This document shows, piece after piece, positions 17,744 to 25,875 of a DNA stretch of 64,000 nt. The stretch is from Methanolinea sp. GTDB lineage: Archaea > Halobacteriota > Methanomicrobia > Methanomicrobiales > Methanospirillaceae. The DNA is taken from positions 1-64,000 of the forward strand of contig JADFCY010000004.1 in assembly GCA_018263335.1 (NCBI GenBank), written 5' to 3'. The notes beneath the pieces were generated by a model that saw nothing but the letters and a program-made list of their open reading frames with translations, searched no databases and was not told where the DNA came from. The translations under genes and the position numbers were made by a program. The first letter of the stretch is position 1. The number at the start of each line of letters is the position of its first letter.

Positions 17744-20194
17744 TCAATCCTCGAAAATGTGATAGCGGTCATTGGGATCCTCGCCAAGGAGGAATGCATC
17801 GAGATCCCTGATCAGGTCCCGGACATTCTGGTATCGGTCCTCGGGCCTCTTCTCAAGGCAGCGCATGATAATCGTGTCGAGCGGCAGGGCATCGGGATTC
17901 AGGGTCGAAGGCCTTTTCGGCACCTCCGAGAGGATGAGTGCACTGACCTTTACCATATCGTTGCCTGGGAAGGGGACCGTTCCTGTGAGCAACTCATACA
18001 ATACGCACCCGATCTGGTAGATATCTGTCCGCTGGTCGGTCTCTCCAAATGTCTGGGGTGCCAGCTGCTCGGGAGCAGCATATGCGAGGGAGAACCCTGT
18101 GATGGTGGGCATCCCGGTGACCCCCATCACCTTGCTCATTCCCCAGTCAGTGATCTTGGGCACTCCCTCATGTGTTACCAGGATATTATGGGGCTTGATG
18201 TCCCGGTGGATTATCCCCCTATCATGGGCAAAGAGGAGGCCCCGGGCCACGTCACGGCAGAACCGCGCGGCAGATCTGACCGGGAGGGGCTTGTGGACAT
18301 CGGCAAGGGTCTTTGGGACATACTCCATCTCCACGTAGGGGACGGGAAGGATATTCACCCCGCTTACCCGCACAATATTCTCGTGGTTCAGTCCTTCCCA
18401 CCCCACGATCTCCTTCAAAAATGATCTCCCTGTCTTTTCATCCGATTGCAGGGGTATCTTCAATGCGACCTCCTGCCCCGACTGGAGGTTTCTTGCCCTG
18501 TAGACCCTGGCAAGCCCACCTGAACCGACGAATTCCATCACCTGATACTTCTCGGTGAGTTCCTGGGGAAACATCCCGTTTCCGGAAATTGCGGGTGTGC
18601 GGGGTTCAGCCGGCCCCTCGGGGGGGCCAATGCGCGCGCTCTCGGGATCTCGTCCTTCTTCCCGGCCGGCCTGGAATGCGTTGTCATGCCAGCGGGCCGC
18701 GAGGGTGGAGAGTATCCCGGCAAGGAGCATGACACCGGTGATGATCCGCCGTGCGGGGTCGCCGGTGATGAGGCCCATACACGCAAGGAAGATCAGCATG
18801 ACCCCTGCCACGGTGTGGACTTTCAGTGTCCCCCGGAACGGCCACGAGAGGATGGCCCCGATCATCAGTGCGATCGACGAGAGGATCATGTACATGACAA
18901 CAGGCATTGCCACTGCGACCAGTTCGGGATTGAGGCCCCCTCCACTCTCCGCAGGGTAAGTGAGGTACCAGTGGAGGACTACCCCCATCGCGACGCATGG
19001 GATGGCAAAGAGTGCAAAGGGCACGAGGCGCATGAACAGAGGAATCCCACTCCAGGGGCGTGAAGTGAGCACATCCCTGGTGATGAGGAGTGTTGCCAGG
19101 CCACCCGATGCGAGTATGATCAGAACTCCCGGTATTAGTGGTGAGGGAGGAGGCATCGTGCCGTTGCCTGGCGTTGTCGGGACCGTGAGGTTGGGATGTG
19201 GGGTCTGTTCAGTGAGTGGGACGATAATCGTGGGTATTCCGGGAATGGCAGCAGTCGTGGGAGAGGTGGTGGGAACAGTGGTGGTGGCAGCAGTCGTGGG
19301 AGAGGTGGTGGGAACAGTGGTGGTGGCAGCAGTCGTGGGAGAGGTGGTGGGAACAGTGGTGGTGGCAGCAGTCGTGGGAGAGGTGGTGGGAACAGTGGTG
19401 GTGGCAGCAGTCGTGGGAGAGGTGGTGGGAACAGTGGTGGTGGCAGCAGTCGTGGGAGAGGTGGTGGGAACAGTGGTGGTGGCAGCAGTCGTGGGAGAGG
19501 TGGTGGGAACGGTGGTGGTGGCAGTAGTCGTGGGAGAGGTGGTGGGAACGGTGGTGGTGGCAGCAGTCGTGGGAGAGGTGGTAGGAACGGTGGTGGTGGC
19601 AGCAGTCGTGGGAGAGGTGGTGGGAACGGTGGTGGTGGCAGTTGTGGTAGGGGGCGTGGTCGGAACAGGGATAAGCACTGCGGTGGGGAGTATCGTCGTC
19701 TGTCCCTCGTTTACCTGTGCTTCGGTCCTGAATTCCTGGTATCCAGCCAGGAATATGCGTATGGAATGCATACCGGGAGTGATTCGAGAGAATGTCACTG
19801 GTCCGCCGGGATCGGTTGTCCCGTAAAAGACATTATCGATATATACATCCGCCCCCCCCGGTCTCGAATGAACCTGTAGCGAACCGAACACCGGCAGGAA
19901 AATTGCAGAGATGACATGATTGGTATTGACCTTGTTGAATGTGTAAAGAGGGATCGCCCCGAGTGACCTCTGGTCCACCATCACGTTCTCTATCCGGTAG
20001 CCCTGGAATGCCTCGATGACGAAGAGCTGGTCGCTGCCTTTCAAGACTGACACATCGCCTGATGGGGAGATCTTCCCTCCTGTACCCGCAGTGGCTCTTA
20101 TGGTGTACGTATCGGCGGCAAATGAAGATGCGGTGAGGGAAATGAGGGCGATTATGAGGATGATGACAGGAAAGCGCAGGGTTGAGAGGTACAT
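17744..20194 (-). CDS. Transmembrane Ser/Thr protein kinase with extracellular PEGA domain and Thr/Pro-rich stalk
   Basis: An 816-residue protein. In order: signal peptide (about 1-26); a bacterial-repeat-type domain (28-103, GTGGKISPSGDVSV); a PEGA domain (about 108-175); a stalk of about ten 13-residue TTTVPTTSPTTAA repeats; five hydrophobic helices (about 355-515); and a cytoplasmic kinase domain (about 549-805). Kinase motifs: glycine loop GSGGLARVY, VALK lysine, HRDIKPHN catalytic loop, DWG in place of DFG, AAPE and DIYQIGCVLYELLTG. All residues needed for catalysis appear present. An odd number of helices places the PEGA/stalk outside and the kinase inside. It lies 29 nt after an HTH-FHA gene, so the two form an operon. 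Confidence 0.9.
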   Translation of the reverse strand: MYLSTLRFPVIILIIALISLTASSFAADTYTIRATAGTGGKISPSGDVSVLKGSDQLFVIEAFQGYRIENVMVDQRSLGAIPLYTFNKVNTNHVISAIFLPVFGSLQVHSRPGGADVYIDNVFYGTTDPGGPVTFSRITPGMHSIRIFLAGYQEFRTEAQVNEGQTTILPTAVLIPVPTTPPTTTATTTVPTTSPTTAATTTVPTTSPTTAATTTVPTTSPTTTATTTVPTTSPTTAATTTVPTTSPTTAATTTVPTTSPTTAATTTVPTTSPTTAATTTVPTTSPTTAATTTVPTTSPTTAATTTVPTTSPTTAAIPGIPTIIVPLTEQTPHPNLTVPTTPGNGTMPPPSPLIPGVLIILASGGLATLLITRDVLTSRPWSGIPLFMRLVPFALFAIPCVAMGVVLHWYLTYPAESGGGLNPELVAVAMPVVMYMILSSIALMIGAILSWPFRGTLKVHTVAGVMLIFLACMGLITGDPARRIITGVMLLAGILSTLAARWHDNAFQAGREEGRDPESARIGPPEGPAEPRTPAISGNGMFPQELTEKYQVMEFVGSGGLARVYRARNLQSGQEVALKIPLQSDEKTGRSFLKEIVGWEGLNHENIVRVSGVNILPVPYVEMEYVPKTLADVHKPLPVRSAARFCRDVARGLLFAHDRGIIHRDIKPHNILVTHEGVPKITDWGMSKVMGVTGMPTITGFSLAYAAPEQLAPQTFGETDQRTDIYQIGCVLYELLTGTVPFPGNDMVKVSALILSEVPKRPSTLNPDALPLDTIIMRCLEKRPEDRYQNVRDLIRDLDAFLLGEDPNDRYHIFED
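19247..19640 (-). repeat. 39-bp in-frame tandem repeat (minisatellite), about 10 copies
   Basis: Inside the kinase gene, a 39-bp unit coding for 13 residues (TTTVPTTSPTTAA) is repeated about ten times with near-identity. Substitutions are few: some units carry an aac-ggt variant in place of aac-agt on the plus strand. The repeat keeps the frame. The opposite strand is also open, which makes a spurious Gly/Ser-rich frame. Confidence 0.95.
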
Positions 20195-20223
20195 GGAACG
20201 CGAGAGATGAGGGATAGTCCTGG

Positions 20224-21015
20224 TTACTTCCTGCCCGGGAGGATGAGAAGCAGGCGGGCCCCCGCGGTCCCCTTTGCGAGCTCGATCAGGTCCCCGTCAC
20301 ACACCTCCACAGGGACCCGCTTCTGTAAGGGGTTGCTGTTCAGGTAGGTGCCTCCCGTGCTTCCCCTGTCCTCTATCAGCCACTTGGTCCCTTCCTTTCG
20401 CATGACTGCATGGGGCTTGCTCACCCTGCTGACGGACGTGTACTCGCGGGACAGTATCACATCCCCCTCAATCTCCTTTGACTCTGCAACACTTGGATCC
20501 ACCCGCCCGATGCGAACGCCGGTCTCCGGGATGCAGAAACACTTCCCGTCATCTGGCCCTCCAAGGAGGATGAGCATGGGGTGGTTGCCCGTGATGTCTC
20601 CCTCGATTGCGTGCCTTACCTCATCGAGACGTCTCTTGAGGTCTGTATCAGTCATCTTGATCCGCATGTTGGAGAAGATTCCCAGGTTCCGTACAACCGC
20701 CTCCATTGCCCCCGGAACAAGCGAGTATTTCCAGACAGGGTGCACGCCTTTCGAGGTCTGCTGGCCGAGTCCCACCTCTTTCCTGATGAGGCCCATCCCC
20801 ATCAGCTTGTCAAGGTGCTTCTTCGTATTCTCGTAACTGGTGGATATCTCGGACGCAATCATGCGCACGTCGCGGGGTTTTCTCTCAAGCATCTTGAGGA
20901 TCTTCAGGCGCTGGCTGTTGGAGAGGACTTCCAGGTACTCGGAGAGCTCGTGGTAATAGTCAGGTATCTCATCGAGTACAACGGTCCTGGCTGCGTCCTG
21001 GGGTTCCCTGGTCAT
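20224..21015 (-). CDS. HTH-FHA protein: winged-helix N-terminus plus forkhead-associated domain
   Basis: A 263-residue protein with an ArsR-like winged-helix domain (about 20-100, SNSQRLKILKMLERKPRDVR) and a C-terminal FHA domain (about 150-258). The FHA signature is GVRIGRVD, then SREYTSVSRVSKPHAVM and STGGTYLNSNPL. FHA domains bind phosphothreonine. Placed directly upstream of the Ser/Thr kinase (29-nt gap), it is the natural candidate substrate or reader and could pass the signal to DNA. The frame is open to 21276, but ATG 21015 has GGTGGAGGTGG directly before it and begins the conserved region. Confidence 0.88.
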   Translation of the reverse strand: MTREPQDAARTVVLDEIPDYYHELSEYLEVLSNSQRLKILKMLERKPRDVRMIASEISTSYENTKKHLDKLMGMGLIRKEVGLGQQTSKGVHPVWKYSLVPGAMEAVVRNLGIFSNMRIKMTDTDLKRRLDEVRHAIEGDITGNHPMLILLGGPDDGKCFCIPETGVRIGRVDPSVAESKEIEGDVILSREYTSVSRVSKPHAVMRKEGTKWLIEDRGSTGGTYLNSNPLQKRVPVEVCDGDLIELAKGTAGARLLLILPGRK

Positions 21016-21254
21016 CCACCTCCACCTTCTATATAGAATGCTACTGCAGGAACTAAAATATTCTCCGGACCGGAGAGTCTGTGATGGGCTGGCATAGAAG
21101 GAGTCCGATATGAGTGACTCAGCGCACGCAGAATTGAGAAGAGGCGGCTCTGGTCGTATCGTCCCCGGAGGAAGATGCGGCATCCGGTTACCCATGCCAA
21201 CCGATCGGCCAGGAAGAATAGAAGAGCTGCCAGGTGCCATCAGCGGGTGAGAAC

Positions 21255-21929
21255 ATGGAACAGTTCCATGTGCCATCGGACCTTGAGGAAGCCAGGCGGA
21301 TCCAGCTGGCTATCCATAGCAAAATTGACGGGGATTCGGACGATTCCAAAATAAGCCCGGCACTCGTTGGAGGGACTGACACAAGTTACGGTATCTCATC
21401 CGCATATGCCGCAGTAGTGGTCGTTGGATTCCCGAACCTGGACTTCTTTTCACGCGTCGAGGCGAGGGGAGCGATAGAGTTCCCTTATCTCCCAGGGTAT
21501 CTTTCGTTCCGGGAGATCCCGCCCCTCCTCGAGGCATTCTCGCTCCTTCCCGATCCCCCGGATCTTATCCTGGTGCATGGTCATGGGTATGCCCATCCAC
21601 GGAGGGCAGGCCTGGCCACGCATCTTGGATATATCCTGAAGATCGCGAGCATCGGTATCGCCGGTCGGAAAATGGCGGGGATGCATGCCCGGGAACCTGG
21701 AGAGTCGCGGGGAGATTCCTCGCCGGTGATGATGGAGGGGGAGAGGGTGGGAACAATCCTTCGGACCCGGCAGGGGAGTGCCCCCGTCGTCGTCTCGGCC
21801 GGATACCGGACCACGCTTGCACAGGCCGAAGAGATCACGCTTGCGTGCTGCAGGGACACGCGGTTCCCTCTCCCGCTCGTGCTCGCCGACCGCGCCGCAG
21901 CGAGGATGCGCAGGCGATGCGAGGGATAA
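21255..21929 (+). CDS. Endonuclease V-like protein with a substituted catalytic Asp
   Basis: A 224-residue protein clearly of the endonuclease V (Nfi) family, which normally cuts near deoxyinosine. Recognisable blocks are GGTDTSYG (metal Asp42), FPYLPGYLSFREIPP (Glu87) and HGHGYAHPRRAGLATHLG. In characterised enzymes the third block starts VDGHG or similar, with Asp as third catalytic carboxylate; here it is His108 (codon CAT 21576-21578). Activity may be lost or altered. The C-terminal IGIAGRK and SAGYRTTLAQAEEIT segments are normal. It is divergent from the HTH-FHA gene and 7 nt upstream of the HD-domain gene. Confidence 0.85.
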   Translation: MEQFHVPSDLEEARRIQLAIHSKIDGDSDDSKISPALVGGTDTSYGISSAYAAVVVVGFPNLDFFSRVEARGAIEFPYLPGYLSFREIPPLLEAFSLLPDPPDLILVHGHGYAHPRRAGLATHLGYILKIASIGIAGRKMAGMHAREPGESRGDSSPVMMEGERVGTILRTRQGSAPVVVSAGYRTTLAQAEEITLACCRDTRFPLPLVLADRAAARMRRRCEG

Positions 21930-21936
21930 TGGGATC

Positions 21937-22506
21937 ATGGGAGATATTCTCGTGGACATGCAGACAGAAGAAGCCCGGGCCCTCATGTGCACGTGCCTCA
22001 AAAAGGAGAGTCTCAGGTCGCATTGCCTGTCCACTGCGGCGATAATGAAGGCCCTCGCATCCCGCATGGGGGAAGACCCTGAACAGTGGGAGATGACAGG
22101 GCTCCTCCATGACATCGATTACGAACTGGTGGGAGGAGACATGCAGCGGCACGGTGAGGTGGGTTACCGGATGCTGAAAGAGAGAGGGATCGGCGAGGAT
22201 ATCGCCGGCGCGGTCAGGAGACACAACGATCTCCTCTTCGGCGACTCCCAGGACCCCGTTGACGTGGCCCTGCAGGCGGCCGACAATATATCCGGACTGA
22301 TCATCGCAGCTGCAGCCGTAAAGCAGGGACGCATCACGGAAGTGTCTGAAAAGACTCTCAAAAAGAAGTTCAAAGAGAAGGCGTTTGCGGCGGGCTGCAG
22401 GAGAGAGAAAGTGATGGGAATCACAAGGTTCATGGAACTTACGGAGTTTTTTTCTCTCTCTCTTGCTGCCATGCAGGAGATTCGCGCAGACCTCGGGCTC
22501 GACTGA
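21937..22506 (+). CDS. HD-domain protein
   Basis: A 189-residue protein of the archaeal/bacterial HD family (HDIG-like hydrolase). Metal-ligand histidines and aspartates appear at LRSHCLSTAA, GLLHDIDYELVGGD, QRHGEVGY and VRRHNDLLFGD, followed by AADNISGLI. Such proteins hydrolyse phosphomonoesters or nucleotides; the substrate is unknown. It starts 7 nt after the endonuclease V-like gene and is probably co-transcribed. ATG 21958 (MQTEEARAL) is a possible alternative start. Confidence 0.87.
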   Translation: MGDILVDMQTEEARALMCTCLKKESLRSHCLSTAAIMKALASRMGEDPEQWEMTGLLHDIDYELVGGDMQRHGEVGYRMLKERGIGEDIAGAVRRHNDLLFGDSQDPVDVALQAADNISGLIIAAAAVKQGRITEVSEKTLKKKFKEKAFAAGCRREKVMGITRFMELTEFFSLSLAAMQEIRADLGLD

Positions 22507-22706
22507 GAGCAGGAACCGTCCTTATAGAACCCGGGAGAGAGAACTGCTCTTTTTCGAAATGGCGACATCAGGTTTGCGAGTACTTCGGGCTCTCATCTCA
22601 CCGTTGTGTTGGCCAGGAAAAAAGAACGGCCGGGGAGAAAGGGTCCGCACACGTCACAACCCGGGAAGGGTAAAAAAAGATTGCCGAAAAGGAAGTCCCT
22701 CCCTTC

Positions 22707-23108
22707 TTATGACCCCTGCCCGCTCTTCTCCTCCGCTCCTTTTTGGGGGGGGCGTTCGGGCTTCACATAAGTGATCTGGACTACCTCGATACCCTCGTGA
22801 ACGGTCATGCTGGGGGAATAGCCCGTCTCCATGGTCAGGCAATGAGCTGGGCACACCTCCACGCAGCAGTTGCAGACCACGCACTTCAGGCGGTCGACGC
22901 TCCAGGTCTTCTCGTCCTTGACCACGCAAATCGCCCCCGATGGGCATTTTCTCATGCACATCCCGCAGGAGATGCACCTGGCAGGGTCGATGGTGACCCG
23001 TCCCCGTGAGATGGCGGTCACCTTCGCGGAGACCGCCGGGTATCTCCTTGTTGCCGGGCTTTTCAACGTGGTCAGGATCGCGGTTTTTGCCATCTCAAAG
23101 AATGCCAT
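22707..23108 (-). CDS. echF: Ech hydrogenase subunit EchF (2[4Fe-4S] ferredoxin-like)
   Basis: A 133-residue polyferredoxin-like subunit that carries electrons between ferredoxin and the EchC/EchE module. Two [4Fe-4S] motifs are seen: CISCGMCMRKCPSG near residue 45 and CVVCNCCVEVCPAHC near residue 75. It is the last gene of the ech operon; ATG 23108 begins the family N-terminus MAFFEMAKTAILTTLKSP. An upstream in-frame extension to 23147 overlaps echE and is not needed. Confidence 0.94.
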   Translation of the reverse strand: MAFFEMAKTAILTTLKSPATRRYPAVSAKVTAISRGRVTIDPARCISCGMCMRKCPSGAICVVKDEKTWSVDRLKCVVCNCCVEVCPAHCLTMETGYSPSMTVHEGIEVVQITYVKPERPPQKGAEEKSGQGS

Positions 23109-23115
23109 GATCTGT

Positions 23116-24195
23116 TCACCTCTCCATGCACCCGATGCAGGGGTCAATGCTCAGCACGATGACCGGAACGTCGGCAAGCTCGCAGCCTGCAAGCATCTTC
23201 ACCAGTGGCGGGACGTTCGTGAGGGTCGGGGTCCGGATTCGAGATCGGACAAGGTGCCTGCTCCCATCCCCTTTCACGTAGTGCACAAGTTCACCACGGG
23301 GTTGCTCGGCGCGGGAGAAGCATTCGCCATTTGGATTTCCTTTTGGCTTGACCTCGATCTCACCTTCAGGGATCTTCGCCGCAGCCTGGCGCACGATGTC
23401 TATTGAAGAGAAGACTTCCTTTACTCTCACCGCGCAACGTGCGTAGCAATCGCCATCGGTCTCTACAACTGGCTTGAAGTGAATCTTGCCGTACGCGGCA
23501 TACCCGGTCTTCCGGAGGTCGATGGCCACCCCGCTTCCACGGGCAGTTGGCCCCACCGCCCCCAGGTGATACGCATCCCCATGTGAGAGTACCCCCACGC
23601 CGCGCGTTCGGGCGATGATGGACTCATCGCGAAGGAACACATTCGCAATCTCCTTAAAGTCGCGCTCGAAACCTTCAAGGTCCCTGACCATGCATTCGAG
23701 CGTCTCACCTGGAATATCCCTTCTCACCCCGCCTACCTTGCAACTCCCCTGGATGACACGCCCGCCGGTGGTCTCCTCGAGGACATCGAGCACGGACTCG
23801 CGCAACCTCCACGAGGCCATGAAGAGGTTCTCAAAGCCGATAGCGTCGGCAAAGAGCCCAAGCCATAAGAGGTGCGAGTGCATCCTCGAGTATTCAGACC
23901 AGATGGTCCTGAGGAAGAGCGCGCGCTCGGGAACCTCGAGGTTCATGACCTGCTCTACTCCCTGGCAGTAGGTCATCCCGTGGATGAAGCTGCAGATGCC
24001 GCAGGTCCTCTCGGCGATGTAGACGTATTCAGGATACTCGCGTTTTGCAACCAGCGTCTCAAGGCCCCTGTGGATATACCCGATGGAGGGGATAGCCTCC
24101 ACCACCCGTTCGTCCTGGAGCACGAGGTCAAGGTGTATGGGTTCGGGGAGCACAGGGTGCTGGGGTCCGAAGGGGACGATTATTCTCCGGGACAT
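23116..24195 (-). CDS. echE: Ech hydrogenase large subunit EchE ([NiFe] centre)
   Basis: A 359-residue catalytic subunit of the energy-converting [NiFe] hydrogenase. The four Ni-ligand cysteines are present in the N-terminal RTCGICSFIHG (near residue 65) and the C-terminal DPCIGCMER. The Cys motif lies close to the end, with no long processed tail. It binds the active site where H+ is reduced or H2 oxidised. It overlaps echD by 16 nt and is followed by echF after 7 nt. Confidence 0.96.
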   Translation of the reverse strand: MSRRIIVPFGPQHPVLPEPIHLDLVLQDERVVEAIPSIGYIHRGLETLVAKREYPEYVYIAERTCGICSFIHGMTYCQGVEQVMNLEVPERALFLRTIWSEYSRMHSHLLWLGLFADAIGFENLFMASWRLRESVLDVLEETTGGRVIQGSCKVGGVRRDIPGETLECMVRDLEGFERDFKEIANVFLRDESIIARTRGVGVLSHGDAYHLGAVGPTARGSGVAIDLRKTGYAAYGKIHFKPVVETDGDCYARCAVRVKEVFSSIDIVRQAAAKIPEGEIEVKPKGNPNGECFSRAEQPRGELVHYVKGDGSRHLVRSRIRTPTLTNVPPLVKMLAGCELADVPVIVLSIDPCIGCMER

Positions 24196-24560
24196 GGGCC
24201 CTCCCCCCTGAACGTGGGGTTTGCAAAGGGGTTTTTCTTCGCGGTCCTGAAGAGATTTCCGCCAAAGTCTACGTTCATTCCTACTACACGTATTCCAAAG
24301 AGGTCGTGCATCTCGTTCTCGTAGATGAACGCTCCCCAGTAAATCCCGGAGATGCTCGGAACCTCCGTCTGCCCGTCCACCACGATCTTCAGGTTCCTGA
24401 ACTGGTAATCCAGGTCAAAGGAGTAATTGATCTCATATGTATCTCCGACTTTGGTGCAGTGCAGCTGCACAAGCCGGTATCCCTGCTTTTTGAACTCTTC
24501 CACTCTTCCGATCAGGTGGTCCCGCTCTATGACCGTGGTCTCGTCTGCATCCATGATCAT
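24180..24560 (-). CDS. echD: Ech hydrogenase subunit EchD (NuoC-like)
   Basis: A 126-residue hydrophilic subunit related to the 30-kDa NuoC subunit of complex I. The signature IYWGAFIYENEMHDLFGI near residue 85 is typical. It helps link the small and large hydrogenase subunits on the cytoplasmic face. It overlaps echC by 4 nt and echE by 16 nt. The start may be MIMDADE (24560) or two codons later. Confidence 0.93.
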   Translation of the reverse strand: MIMDADETTVIERDHLIGRVEEFKKQGYRLVQLHCTKVGDTYEINYSFDLDYQFRNLKIVVDGQTEVPSISGIYWGAFIYENEMHDLFGIRVVGMNVDFGGNLFRTAKKNPFANPTFRGEGPCPGE

Positions 24561-25012
24561 CTCTCACCTCCCATAGCGGCCCTTCCGGGCGCAGGATTCT
24601 TCTTCTTCTCCTCGAGGATCGAAAGCGCCCGTACGATGCCGTCAATAATTGATTCAGGCCGCGCGGCACATCCCGGAACGTAGACGTCGACGGGAATGAT
24701 GCAGTCGATTCCCCCCACCACGTTGTAGCACTCCCTGAAGACCCCTCCGGTTGAGGCGCATATGCCGACCGCGACCACCACTTTCGGATCAGGCATCTGG
24801 TCGTAGAGGTTTTTTACGACTTCCCGGTTCTGCTCGTTGATTCCACCAGTAATTACAAGCACGTCGGCGTGCTTGGGATTGCCCGTATTGATTATCCCAA
24901 ACCGCTCGACATCGTAGAGTGGCGAGAGGCATGCGAGCACCTCTATGTCGCACCCGTTGCAACTCGATGCGTCATAATGCAGGATCCATGGAGACTTCGA
25001 GAGGTGGGTCAT
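24557..25012 (-). CDS. echC: Ech hydrogenase small subunit EchC (NuoB-like)
   Basis: A 151-residue subunit holding the proximal [4Fe-4S] cluster. Cys ligands are visible in SSCNGCDIEVLA, VGICASTGGVFREC and VPGCAARPESIIDGI, as in NuoB. ATG 25012 begins at the conserved N-terminus and overlaps echB by 4 nt. The further upstream open frame reads through echB in another phase and is not coding. Confidence 0.95.
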   Translation of the reverse strand: MTHLSKSPWILHYDASSCNGCDIEVLACLSPLYDVERFGIINTGNPKHADVLVITGGINEQNREVVKNLYDQMPDPKVVVAVGICASTGGVFRECYNVVGGIDCIIPVDVYVPGCAARPESIIDGIVRALSILEEKKKNPAPGRAAMGGER

Positions 25013-25875
25013 ACCGGCACCACCCCCGAGAGGTAATAGAGCACCCCGAGATTGACGAGCCCCATCATCCCCGCGATGATCCATGCACTCTTCAGCGTGA
25101 ACTTCCAGGTTGCCCTGGAGAAGGTGTTGTCGATCAGGATCTCGAGCAGGTAGGCGACAATGATGGCAATGACGCCGACAAGCGGGTTCCATGCAAAGAA
25201 GAGATAAATGAACCCCAGCAGGAAGACGTTCTCGTACCAGTGTGCGATCTCCACCCGTGCAAGCATCGGTCCGGAGAACTCTGTGGTCACCCCTTTGACG
25301 ATCTCCTGGTGTGCATGGTGCGAGGTGGAGAGATCGAAGGGGGATTTCCTGAGCTTGATGGTAAGGACCATAAGGAACCCGAGGAAGACGCCGGGCAGAT
25401 ACAGGATCAGCGGCAGGGAACTTGCCATGATCTCCCAGACAAAGAAACTCTTTGTCACCATGTACATGCCGACGGCTGCGAGAATGATCATCGGCTCGTA
25501 GGCGATGATCTGGATCAGCTCCCTCTCGGCACCGATGAAGCTGTAAGGGGAGTATGACGAGTAGGCGCCAAGCACAAGGAATATGTGGGCGAGCGTGAAG
25601 GCAAAGATCACCAGCAGGAGATCTCCCCCCGCAAAGAAGAGGGCTCCGCTTGCCACGATGAAGACGAGGTACGAGAGGACATAAAAGTGCTGAGAGGGCG
25701 TCACCACGATCTGTTCCTTCTGGAAGAGCTTCCCTACATCATAGAAGGGCTGGAGGATCGGCGGGCCGACCCGCCCCTGCATCCTCGCCGTCAGCTTGCG
25801 GTCGATTCCTGCCAGGAGTCCGCCTATGAATGGGGCCAGGATGATGAAGAGGACCGCATACTCGGGCAGGATCAT
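25009..25875 (-). CDS. echB: Ech hydrogenase membrane subunit EchB (NuoH-like)
   Basis: A 288-residue integral membrane protein with about eight helices, related to NuoH/HyfC, which connects the hydrogenase module to the ion pump. The family features GIDRKLTARMQGRVGPPILQ near the N-terminus and ERELIQIIAYEP plus RKSPFDLSTSHHAHQEIVKG in the middle are clear. ATG 25875 overlaps the end of echA by 4 nt. Confidence 0.95.
   Translation of the reverse strand: MILPEYAVLFIILAPFIGGLLAGIDRKLTARMQGRVGPPILQPFYDVGKLFQKEQIVVTPSQHFYVLSYLVFIVASGALFFAGGDLLLVIFAFTLAHIFLVLGAYSSYSPYSFIGAERELIQIIAYEPMIILAAVGMYMVTKSFFVWEIMASSLPLILYLPGVFLGFLMVLTIKLRKSPFDLSTSHHAHQEIVKGVTTEFSGPMLARVEIAHWYENVFLLGFIYLFFAWNPLVGVIAIIVAYLLEILIDNTFSRATWKFTLKSAWIIAGMMGLVNLGVLYYLSGVVPV

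Noticed and set aside
19247..19640. CRISPR-like array
   Set aside because: Units are directly adjacent with no unique spacers and keep a protein frame; no cas genes are present.
19196..19879. Plus-strand Gly/Ser-rich frame opposite the kinase
   Set aside because: It arises from the 39-bp repeat read on the wrong strand; the minus frame has a signal peptide, domains and a kinase.
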